From Muribaculaceae bacterium (GTDB taxonomy: Bacteria; Bacteroidota; Bacteroidia; Bacteroidales; Muribaculaceae), in NCBI GenBank assembly GCA_003979155.1, contig RYWL01000004.1:1-47885 (forward strand): a stretch of DNA of 47,885 nt, in the 5' to 3' direction. The position numbers and the translations under genes are program-made. A model generated the notes under the pieces. It did not search any database, was not told the DNA's origin, and worked only from the letters and a program-made list of their open reading frames with translations. Below, piece by piece: positions 41,633 to 47,885 of the stretch (position 1 is its first letter; each line of letters opens with the position of its first letter).

Positions 41633-42520
41633 ATGAAATTGAGCAAGCAGGCACTTATAGGTTATCCTGCAGGTGTTGTCACCGGTGTTACTTACGGATT
41701 GAATCCACTTTTTGCCGTACCGCTTATGGCAGCAGGCGCGGCTGTAAGTTCGATTCTGTTTTTTCGTTATTTGTTTGCAGTGGTTCTTCTCGGCCTCTTT
41801 CTATTGGCTACGAGACATAGTTTTGTTGTAAACTTGCGGCAGGTCGTGGTGCTTCTTACTTTAGGATTATTGTTTACCTCGAGTAGCTTGCTTCTCTTTG
41901 AAGCCTATCACTATATGGCATCGGGTCTGGCTACAACACTTGTGTTTCTCTACCCTGTGCTTACTGCATTGATAATGGTTTTTCTCGGTAAAATACCTTC
42001 GTGGCCGGTATGGCTCTCGATAGCTGCCACATTTGTCGGTGTCGCTATAATGACAGGCGGCTCCGACAACGGGTCTCTGAGTACCACCGGCATAGTATTG
42101 TCTGTCTTGTCGGCCTTGTCTTATGCATTGTTTATTGTTATCGTCAACCGTAGCCGTTCAATAGCCGATATCTCTGACACGGTGCTCACTTTCTATACCT
42201 TACTTGTGGGCAGTGTGGTTTTCTGGCTCTGCGCTCAATTTTCCGATACGCCCCTTACCTACGGCATCAGTGGCGTGGGTGCATGGCTGTCGCTACTCGG
42301 CCTCGCCATATTCCCCACAATAATTTCAACGGGCACACTCGCTGTCGCTACCCGTAAAATCGGTGCGACAAAAGCATCGGTATTGGGTGTGTTCGAACCA
42401 ATCACAGCAATTCTTGTGGGCACGATAGCTTTTGGAGAGCCGCTTACACCTGCTATAGTCTGTGGCATCGCCATATCAGTGGCGTCTGTCTCGTTTATGA
42501 TTTGGGCTACTAAACGTTAG
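41633..42520 (+). CDS. EamA/DMT family transporter
   Basis: A 295-residue inner-membrane protein with ten hydrophobic segments arranged as two EamA repeats. The first repeat runs to about residue 138 (GVVTGVTYGLNPLFAVPLM at the start, FEAYHYMASGLATTLVFLYPVL near 86-107). The second runs from about 150 and has GATKASVLGVFEPITAILVG near 244-263, the usual DMT closing motif. Metabolite export or import is expected; the substrate is unknown. Its stop overlaps the convergent VanZ-like stop (42517-42520). Confidence 0.9.
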   Translation: MKLSKQALIGYPAGVVTGVTYGLNPLFAVPLMAAGAAVSSILFFRYLFAVVLLGLFLLATRHSFVVNLRQVVVLLTLGLLFTSSSLLLFEAYHYMASGLATTLVFLYPVLTALIMVFLGKIPSWPVWLSIAATFVGVAIMTGGSDNGSLSTTGIVLSVLSALSYALFIVIVNRSRSIADISDTVLTFYTLLVGSVVFWLCAQFSDTPLTYGISGVGAWLSLLGLAIFPTIISTGTLAVATRKIGATKASVLGVFEPITAILVGTIAFGEPLTPAIVCGIAISVASVSFMIWATKR

Positions 42521-42912
42521 TTTCGGCTTTTAAGTACGGCGCGGATTGCCGGCGGAGCAGTAAAGAATGCAATCAATATGCCCGCGGCATCAGCAAGAAA
42601 GTCGAAGACATCGCCTTCGCGCGCCGATGTGAGCGTATTCTGGCAGATTTCGTCGAGGCCTCCGCAGGCAATGCATGCGGCAGCGGTAATTACAAGTGAT
42701 TTGACTGTCATGCCGCGGCCGTCGCGGAAACGGTCAAAAGAAATCGCAGAGAAAAGACCTCCGAACATAATGGCATGTATCACCTTGTCGGCACCCGGAA
42801 AAATCGGTAGCTCGTCGGCTCCGAGGGGGTTGTCGTTCAGAGTGGCGTATAAAATTACGGCGATAACAATCATTGTTGGCCACCATGTAGCAAAAAATCG
42901 TTTCATAATCAT
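42517..42912 (-). CDS. VanZ-like family membrane protein
   Basis: A 131-residue protein with about four membrane helices. The conserved VanZ features are the loop FPGADKVIHAIMFGGLFSAI near residues 38-57 and DEICQNTLTSAREGDVFDFLADAAGI near 87-112 (acidic residues and the Asp-Phe-x-x-D-x-x-G pattern). VanZ gives teicoplanin resistance in enterococci; chromosomal relatives are common and of unclear role. It overlaps the degenerate LytM gene by four bases, suggesting co-translation and an envelope role. Confidence 0.88.
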   Translation of the reverse strand: MIMKRFFATWWPTMIVIAVILYATLNDNPLGADELPIFPGADKVIHAIMFGGLFSAISFDRFRDGRGMTVKSLVITAAACIACGGLDEICQNTLTSAREGDVFDFLADAAGILIAFFTAPPAIRAVLKSRN

Positions 42913-43718
42913 TCAAAACCGATATAATCCTGTGGGTCGAGAGCTGTGCCGTTGTGCCACAGTTCGAAGGTGAATGCATCGCCTGCTGTGTTTCCAAGAC
43001 CTTGTGCCGCCGATACTTTGCGCCCTTTGGCCACGTATACATCACTGAGCCCGGAGTAGATGCTGATAAAATCGTTAGGGTGCTGTACAATTACAGTCGA
43101 AAGACCATTGGAACCGGTGTTAATGTCGACTACGGAACCGCGATATACGGCCTGTACCGGTATGTTTCGCGCGGTTGTGATTTTCAAACCTTGAGTGGGT
43201 AAGGTCTCTGTTTTGAGAACACTTGTGGCAGGAGCTCCGAAAATCATGCCTTCGGCGGCTATCGGAGAGAGCACCGACAGATTGAAGCGCTCCTCTTCTT
43301 CATATTCGCGGACAAACTGGCGCTCGCTCTCGGAGGCAAGAAGTAATGAATCCGAGGAGATGACTTTGGCGGCGGCGAGCTGAAGAGCAGAGTCGCCGGG
43401 CAAATCGTCGCGCATTATGGCCACTATATTGGCTATGTAGGCGTCGTTTATACGGGCAGCCTGTTCGAGGGAGTCGAGACGAAGCGCCGTCTCGAGATAG
43501 CGGCTGCGCATATCTCCGCTCAGCGATTCGGGCAACAGACGGCGAATGGGAGTATATGCCATTACAAGCCATAAAAGTGCGGCGAATCCGGCAATGACAG
43601 CAGTCGATACTATTATCACTTTTATACTTGTCATGCGCACGCTCCACAGTCTTGCAAAAGTGTTCTCTTTTACAAAATCGAGACGGTAGTGCGTATGTTT
43701 TTTTGAGTAATCAGCCAT
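42909..43718 (-). CDS. LytM/M23-like protein with degenerate zinc site, membrane-anchored
   Basis: A 269-residue protein with one membrane helix (VIIVSTAVIAGFAALLWLVM, about residues 34-53), a helical segment at about 70-145, and a C-terminal M23 fold (about 160-269). In active M23 peptidases the first motif is HxGxD and the third is HLHFE. Here the matching segments read QGLKITTARNIPV and FTFELWHNG, so the zinc ligands appear lost. Later family features (NGTALDPQDYI) remain. Such proteins usually activate other wall hydrolases (as EnvC and NlpD do) or act as scaffolds. It overlaps the S41 protease gene by eight bases and the VanZ-like gene by four. Confidence 0.85.
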   Translation of the reverse strand: MADYSKKHTHYRLDFVKENTFARLWSVRMTSIKVIIVSTAVIAGFAALLWLVMAYTPIRRLLPESLSGDMRSRYLETALRLDSLEQAARINDAYIANIVAIMRDDLPGDSALQLAAAKVISSDSLLLASESERQFVREYEEEERFNLSVLSPIAAEGMIFGAPATSVLKTETLPTQGLKITTARNIPVQAVYRGSVVDINTGSNGLSTVIVQHPNDFISIYSGLSDVYVAKGRKVSAAQGLGNTAGDAFTFELWHNGTALDPQDYIGFE

Positions 43719-44811
43719 TGTGGTGCGGATTTTGTGCTATTACTTTAGCCGGAGTCGACGAAGAGTTGTTCTTGTCGGCCAGGCGGTTAAGAACGTCTAT
43801 GGCAAATTCGAGTATCGTGTCTATACCTTTGGCCTCTTTTTCGGGGTCCATATCGATAGCCCCGCCGTCTGTAGGTTCCACGCCGTTTTCGGTGAGTTTC
43901 ATTTCAGCGTCGTAGACCGGAGAGGCCGAGAAGCGCACACTCCAGCCGCAAGGAATTTCCGACGAGAAAGGCATGCCGCTGCCGCCTCCTGTGCAGGCTC
44001 CGACAATCGCCACCTGCTTGAGGCCTTTCATGGCACTCACAAAGTTGTTTGCAGCGCTGAAGGTGCTACGGTTGGCAAGTACAATCACCGGTTTGAGCCA
44101 ACGCACATGCCCTGTGGCCGACTCGTAATAAAACGGATAAGGCTCGGAGAATTCATCATGTCCCGGTCCTGTCTTATGTTGGATGTATCCGCCGAGAGTT
44201 TTCTCAGTGATGAAATGTGACACTATTTTTTCGACATTGTCTATAGCGCCGCCGCTGTTGTCGCGGACATCTATTATGATTCCATCTGCATCTTTCATCG
44301 AGTAAAGCATCTGGTCGATGAAGCTGTGGCTTGCGCAAATCGAAAAAGTGCTGTACCGGATATATCCTACATTGCGTTCGGTGAGGTATTTATATTGAAA
44401 TCCGCCGCCGGAGCGCCATTCGAAATTGAGATAATACTGCTCGATGATACGCTCGTTGAAGTTCTGGGGATAATCGCTCCACCATTGACGGTAATAGGAA
44501 ATGTCGAACCATGAAGAAAGATTGGTGTGTCCGTCGCGGAGCTCACCGAGCATTTTGGCACAGTGGTCGAATAATTGAATCTGGTCCCAGTCGGGGTCGA
44601 TTTCGGCGCGGTATTGCCGTCCTATTTCGTCCCAGTCAACATCCTTGTCGGCAAAGAAACAATAATGCTCGTCGAGAACTGTCCACAGTGCGTCGAAGTT
44701 GCCGTAGGGGTCATTGTCCCATGTGTCGATGTGGTGACATGCGCTTGTGGCGACAAGCAGCGGCATTGTCAGAGCCAGAGATGCAAATATTTTCGCGATA
44801 TGTTTTGTCAT
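43711..44811 (-). CDS. S41 family peptidase (C-terminal processing protease-like) lipoprotein
   Basis: A 366-residue lipoprotein starting at the ATG complementary to 44809-44811; the longer frame upstream adds residues that do not fit a signal peptide. The signal is MTKHIAKIFASLALTMPLLV with lipobox TSACHH. The N-terminal helical region has NFDALWTVLDEHYCFFADK, typical of Bacteroidota S41 proteins. The peptidase core has DGIIIDVRDNSGGAIDNVE near residue 175 and VLANRSTFSAANNFVSAMKG near 245, with the nucleophilic Ser in the TFSAAN segment. The usual distant Lys is not obvious and no clear PDZ domain is seen. It overlaps the LytM-like gene. Substrate unknown. Confidence 0.85.
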   Translation of the reverse strand: MTKHIAKIFASLALTMPLLVATSACHHIDTWDNDPYGNFDALWTVLDEHYCFFADKDVDWDEIGRQYRAEIDPDWDQIQLFDHCAKMLGELRDGHTNLSSWFDISYYRQWWSDYPQNFNERIIEQYYLNFEWRSGGGFQYKYLTERNVGYIRYSTFSICASHSFIDQMLYSMKDADGIIIDVRDNSGGAIDNVEKIVSHFITEKTLGGYIQHKTGPGHDEFSEPYPFYYESATGHVRWLKPVIVLANRSTFSAANNFVSAMKGLKQVAIVGACTGGGSGMPFSSEIPCGWSVRFSASPVYDAEMKLTENGVEPTDGGAIDMDPEKEAKGIDTILEFAIDVLNRLADKNNSSSTPAKVIAQNPHHNG

Positions 44812-44833
44812 CGTGATAAAGCGTAAAAACAGG

Positions 44834-45697
44834 TCAGTAAAGGGCACTGATGATGCGTGCATTCTCAAGTCCACGGTTTCGTCGCGCGCTCAGCGAGAGC
44901 CATTCGGTGGCGAGCCCGACAACAAGTGTATGTGTCACTTTGCGTGTGACAATATTGCAGGCTTTGCTCGATAGTATAGTGCCCCGATAGCCAATGCGCA
45001 GTATAGTGCCGCCGAACCGCATGTCGAGAGTGGCGAGATTGTCGAGGCGCAGGTAGTTGCCGGGCCACGCTCCGTGTAAAAGACCGCTGTGGTTGCCAAG
45101 ATAAATCTCGTAGTATAGCTCGTCGTACTGCGGCGAAAAGAATATGCCGGCGAGAGGCATCTCAATGAGATAACGGGCGCACAGCGGAAGTCCGTGAAAA
45201 TTGCCGTTCCACACCGCTCCGGCCAATGCGTTTACTGTCCACGATGCTTTGGCCGATGCCGGATTATTGCTGTTTCTTGCATTATAGAAAGCGCCGCCGG
45301 CCACACCGGTAGAGCCGCCTGCCATAAGTGTGATGCCCTGAGGTCGATGCCAGTGGAGCAGCATACCCCAGCTCACATTGATGTCAATATCGAGCATCGA
45401 TGCATTGCGTGCCGGGTTTTCGGCCTTGTTGAATGCAACTCTGGCGTTGAGGCGCATGAGCCATTTTTCGGGCGAAAACTTCATGGCCTGCATTCGCTCG
45501 TAGTTTAGGGCAGTCGACCATCCCGAATATTTCAGGGGCGAAAGGTAAGTGTCGGCGATATGCGACGAGCCTATTTCGGCCGTATAGGCCGACAGCACAG
45601 GCCTCAGCAGCGGTTCGTCGGCGTGGGCGCACAGCGCTGCAATGGCAAGTGTTGCCGATAGTGCCGCCCGCTGCAGATATTTATTCGTCAGCTTCAT
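44834..45697 (-). CDS. DUF3316 family exported protein
   Basis: A 287-residue protein. The ATG complementary to 45695-45697 gives a signal peptide (MKLTNKYLQRAALSATLAIAALCAHA); the longer upstream reading frame lies inside parC and is not credible. DUF3316 landmarks are LSAYTAEIGSSHIADTYLSPLKYSGW near residues 35-60 and YERMQAMKF just after. The rest alternates hydrophobic residues (MLDIDINVSWGMLLHW, TLDMRFGGTILRIGYRG) as an outer-membrane barrel would. Function unknown. Its start overlaps the end of parC by 17 bases. The S41 gene follows after 22 bases. Confidence 0.82.
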   Translation of the reverse strand: MKLTNKYLQRAALSATLAIAALCAHADEPLLRPVLSAYTAEIGSSHIADTYLSPLKYSGWSTALNYERMQAMKFSPEKWLMRLNARVAFNKAENPARNASMLDIDINVSWGMLLHWHRPQGITLMAGGSTGVAGGAFYNARNSNNPASAKASWTVNALAGAVWNGNFHGLPLCARYLIEMPLAGIFFSPQYDELYYEIYLGNHSGLLHGAWPGNYLRLDNLATLDMRFGGTILRIGYRGTILSSKACNIVTRKVTHTLVVGLATEWLSLSARRNRGLENARIISALY

Positions 45698-47591
45698 TAT
45701 TTTCGTCAAAGAGCGATGGCGTTTCTTCGGCAGATGTCTCTGCTTGCACGTTGTCGGCGTCTGTTTCTTCAAAATCGGCGTCAGGTATTTCTGTGCTTTG
45801 CGCAGTTTCATCATCTACAGGCTGAGGAATGCGTTTGGGTTCGAGCTCCACAACGCTTTCAAGCCCATAGGTTGTAAGACGCTTGCCGCGAGCCTTGAAT
45901 GATTTCAGTCCGATAAATTCTTCGGCATCTATTGTGAGCGGAACTCGCGAGGCGTCGGAGAAATTGAGCTCGAATCTGGCTCCGTCGGCATCGGTGAGGA
46001 TGATTAGTGTCGACCGTGTGTCATCTCCCACGAAACGTTGCTTGCGTGGCGAGTCCTCAAACGTAAAGCGTTTGATGTAGGGATAGCCTTGTTCTGCATC
46101 GTTGAGCACGGCGGTCCACTCCTGCTTCGGGCGGAATTTTTCCAGTCGCACTATTTTTTCATCGTAGTGGTTTGTCACCTCAAAGCCTGTGGTGTAGAAT
46201 TCTCCCGAAGCCGTGACCACAAGTATGCGATCTTCGCCGAGGAATTCGCCGAGGAATTCGCCGCGACCGTCGTAATTGAGCCTCATGACATCGGAGTCGA
46301 ACCACACTTTGCGGCCTCCGAGAGTGGAGTGTCCGCGTTCTTTGAGCGAGAAACGCGCCACGTCGTTTTTGGTGACGAGATTTCCCTGCGCAGCGCGGCC
46401 TTTGATTGCAAGTTTGGAGAAATCGACATCGAAACTCAGATTCTTGAGCCTCAGTTTCGGCTTAAGTGTCACTTTCACCACTTCGGCCTCGCCGTTGGGA
46501 TTTGCCGAGAACCATACGATTCGGCTGTTGGGCTGGAGGTTGGATGTGAGAGTATATTCCTTGTCGCGCGTCATGCCCGTTGCGGCGAAGCGTTTCATAT
46601 AATATATGCCGCCGCGGCCGTTCTGATAGATGACATTGTATATTGTGCGAGTGTCATTGCGCTTGTATACATTAAGATACAGCACATTCTTGCCGACAAA
46701 GAGCTTGTCTTGCACCCTTACGATTTTGTAGCGTCCGTCGCGGTAGAAAATTATGATGTCGTCGAGCGACGAACAAGTGCACACCGGCTCGTCTTTGCGC
46801 AGCGCAGTGCCTATAAAGCCTTCCTCACGGTTGATATAGAGCTTTTCGTTGGCTTCGGCCACAGTTGAAGCCTGAATGCTGTCGAAACTGCGGATGACAG
46901 TCTTTCGCGGATATGAAGCGCCATATTTTTTCTTAAGGTACTCATACCAGATAATAGTCTCGCGGTCGAGATGTTCGAGCCGGTCGATATTGTCGGCAAT
47001 GCGTTTCTGCAGAGCCGCAATGGCGGCATTTGCCTCATCGGAATTGAAGCGAAGTATTCGCTTCATTTTTATTTCAAGCAGCCGCAATATGTCGTCGCGA
47101 GTTATGTCGCGGATAAACGACGGCTTGAAAGGCTCGAGGCGCTTGTCTATATGGGCCATGGCTTCGTCGAGAGTCCGGGCCTCCTCGTATTCTTTATCCT
47201 TGTATATACGGTTTTCTATAAAAATCTTTTCGAGGGTGGCGTAGAGCAGTTTCTCGCGGTCTTCGCCAAGGATGACACGGAGGTCGGCATCAATAATGCG
47301 TTTTGTAGTCTCGACGCCGTGACGAAGTACATCGCTCACCCCGAGGAAGCAGGGCTTCTTGTCTTTGATAACGCAGCAGTTGGGCGAAATGCTCACCTCG
47401 CAGTCGGTGAACGCATAAAGCGCGTCGATTGTCTTGTCGCTCGAAGTGCCGGGCAGAAGATGAATCAGTATCGAAGCTTCGGCGGCAGTGTTGTTCTCTA
47501 CTTTTCGTATTTTGATTTGTCCGCGTTCGAAGGCTTTGAGAATTGACTCAATCAGGGCTTCGGAAGTTTTACCAAAAGGTAGTTCAGTGAT
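45681..47591 (-). CDS. parC: DNA topoisomerase IV subunit A, 5' part missing at a chimeric join
   Basis: About 637 residues of the Bacteroidota-type ParC. The frame can be read upstream of 47396 as ITELPFGKTSEALIESILKA, then PGTSSDKTIDALYAFTDCEV, SISPNCCVI and FLGVSDVLRHG, all conserved in the family. The coiled-coil tower region follows (HLDRETIIWYEYLKKKYG), then beta-propeller-type C-terminal blades, ending in an acidic tail (DEETAQ..., ENNEADE). The N-terminal part with the active-site Tyr is absent because homology stops at about 47591 and an unrelated sequence begins. The C-terminal domain contains a 12-base tandem duplication. The protein removes positive supercoils and decatenates chromosomes with ParE, which is not in the window. 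It is the first gene of the series with DUF3316 and S41. Confidence 0.92.
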   Translation of the reverse strand: MTELPFGKTSEALIESILKAFERGQIKIRKVENNTAAEASILIHLLPGTSSDKTIDALYAFTDCEVSISPNCCVIKDKKPCFLGVSDVLRHGVETTKRIIDADLRVILGEDREKLLYATLEKIFIENRIYKDKEYEEARTLDEAMAHIDKRLEPFKPSFIRDITRDDILRLLEIKMKRILRFNSDEANAAIAALQKRIADNIDRLEHLDRETIIWYEYLKKKYGASYPRKTVIRSFDSIQASTVAEANEKLYINREEGFIGTALRKDEPVCTCSSLDDIIIFYRDGRYKIVRVQDKLFVGKNVLYLNVYKRNDTRTIYNVIYQNGRGGIYYMKRFAATGMTRDKEYTLTSNLQPNSRIVWFSANPNGEAEVVKVTLKPKLRLKNLSFDVDFSKLAIKGRAAQGNLVTKNDVARFSLKERGHSTLGGRKVWFDSDVMRLNYDGRGEFLGEFLGEDRILVVTASGEFYTTGFEVTNHYDEKIVRLEKFRPKQEWTAVLNDAEQGYPYIKRFTFEDSPRKQRFVGDDTRSTLIILTDADGARFELNFSDASRVPLTIDAEEFIGLKSFKARGKRLTTYGLESVVELEPKRIPQPVDDETAQSTEIPDADFEETDADNVQAETSAEETPSLFDENNEADE

Positions 47592-47602
47592 ATTTTGAGT
47601 CT
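47592..47602. other. Chimeric junction between parC and a ferredoxin gene fragment
   Basis: To the left, minus-strand reading gives ParC up to NITELPFG. To the right, plus-strand reading gives a ferredoxin from CGNCQRHCPTGAI. Neither frame makes sense across this point: parC reaches a stop at 47637-47639 after unrelated residues, and the ferredoxin frame meets a stop at 47588-47590. The exact base is uncertain within about ten positions. Confidence 0.8.
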
Positions 47603-47809
47603 TGCGGCAACTGTCAGCGTCATTGTCCCACGGGCGCTATTTCGATGGTGGAGGCCGAAAACGGCAATATGCGTCCTGTTGTAAACGAGAGCGTATGCAT
47701 CGGCTGTGGCGAATGTGAATACCACTGTCCGGTAGGCCGTGCAGGACAGCTGACTTCCAACTCGGCTGCTATATATGTAAACGGTATTGAAGTACATCAA
47801 AAAATCTGA
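47603..47809 (+). CDS. C-terminal fragment of a 4Fe-4S ferredoxin-like protein
   Basis: The plus-strand frame reads CGNCQRHCPTGAIS and then CIGCGECEYHCPVGRAGQ, two [4Fe-4S] cysteine motifs, and ends at 47807-47809 (EVHQKI). The 5' part of the gene is missing; the first Cys motif is cut at the junction. The next open frame starts four bases later. It most likely comes from elsewhere in the same genome or sample and was joined to parC during library preparation or assembly. Protein type is clear; its true context is unknown. Confidence 0.8.
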   Translation, partial: CGNCQRHCPTGAISMVEAENGNMRPVVNESVCIGCGECEYHCPVGRAGQLTSNSAAIYVNGIEVHQKI

Positions 47810-47813
47810 AATC

Positions 47814-47866
47814 ATGGCTGACAACTATAATAACATTGATAAATCGCGTCGCCGTTTCCTTAAAAA
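47814..47866 (+). CDS. First codons of a twin-arginine signal protein, cut by adapter
   Basis: ATG at 47814 starts MADNYNNIDKSRRRFLKN. SRRRFLK fits the Tat consensus (S/T-RR-x-F-L-K). From 47867 the bases are adapter, so nothing more of the protein is known. Its place right after a ferredoxin gene suggests a periplasmic or membrane redox enzyme. Confidence 0.6.
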
Positions 47867-47885
47867 CTGTCTCTTATACACATCT
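47867..47885. other. Nextera transposon mosaic-end adapter sequence
   Basis: The last 19 bases are CTGTCTCTTATACACATCT, identical to the Tn5 mosaic end used in Nextera libraries. This is technical sequence left at the contig end, not genomic DNA. Confidence 0.97.

Noticed and set aside
43711-44874. Longer start for the S41 protease
   Set aside because: The additional 21 residues block the signal peptide and lipobox; the ATG at 44811 is better.
44834-45814. Longer version of the DUF3316 gene starting at 45814
   Set aside because: The extra 39 residues are basic and lie inside parC; the start at 45697 gives a proper signal peptide.
47592-47809. Natural fusion or antisense overlap of parC with a ferredoxin gene
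   Set aside because: Both genes are cut in conserved segments at the same point and the contig ends in library adapter, so an artefact is far more likely.
1-47885. CRISPR arrays, insertion sequences, tRNA or rRNA genes
   Set aside because: Looked for repeats with regular spacers, transposase motifs and tRNA-like cloverleaf ends; none was found by eye.

Overview
The window looks like one assembled contig from a bacterium of the Bacteroidota, most probably order Bacteroidales (Muribaculaceae/Tannerellaceae-like). The grounds are promoters of the Bacteroides type (TTG-N19/20-TAnnTTTG) in front of several operons, many proteins of families typical of that phylum (DUF5009, DUF4922, DUF3316, DUF3332, large golvesin-domain amidase, Bacteroidota-type PurM and ParC), and lipoprotein and outer-membrane signal peptides. 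No rRNA, tRNA, CRISPR array, insertion sequence or prophage is visible. The species cannot be named from the sequence alone.

Region 1 (1-18845, all minus strand) is one long, tightly packed gene series read from right to left. It starts at a good promoter (18815-18845) and runs: golvesin-domain cell-wall amidase, two-domain GT2 glycosyltransferase, DUF4922 HIT/GalT-like protein, SpoIID/LytB protein, AmpG-like permease, NamZ exo-muramidase, FAD/Fe-S dehydrogenase of the D-lactate dehydrogenase type, DUF5009 membrane protein (MurT-like), BadF-type sugar kinase (MurK-like), MurQ etherase, SGNH hydrolase, and a UvrD helicase with an inserted DnaQ-type exonuclease that runs off the left end. Most junctions overlap by 1-4 bases or are under 25 bases apart. 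It reads as a peptidoglycan salvage operon: strip peptides, trim MurNAc, import, phosphorylate, remove the lactyl ether, and oxidise the released D-lactate.

Region 2 (19281-24795, minus) holds cutC, a transglutaminase-domain protein broken by a one-base frameshift, a C69 dipeptidase and a YfcE-like phosphoesterase. Divergent to it is rpiB (plus), then, on the minus strand, an alanine/sodium symporter, nagB and a small outer-membrane barrel protein. nagB fits the amino-sugar theme of region 1.

Region 3 (28463-34431) contains a DUF59 Fe-S assembly factor overlapping lpxH, a PurF-like protein lacking its nucleophilic cysteine, a frameshifted carboxymuconolactone decarboxylase-like gene, a nitroreductase, and an AAA ATPase fused to a DUF4435 domain (possible defence protein).

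Region 4 (34378-42520, plus) holds a membrane-anchored coiled-coil protein, an MgtC family protein, a CPA2 antiporter with C-terminal RCK_C domains, purM, an MltF-like lytic transglycosylase lipoprotein, a DUF3332 lipoprotein followed by a strong terminator, and an EamA transporter. Region 5 (42517-47591, minus) has VanZ-like, degenerate LytM, S41 protease lipoprotein, DUF3316 and a 5'-truncated parC.

The right end is not trustworthy. At about 47592-47602 parC is joined to the end of an unrelated ferredoxin gene and the first codons of a protein with a twin-arginine motif, and the last 19 bases are exactly the Nextera transposon mosaic end. The final ~290 bases should be treated as a chimeric read plus adapter.
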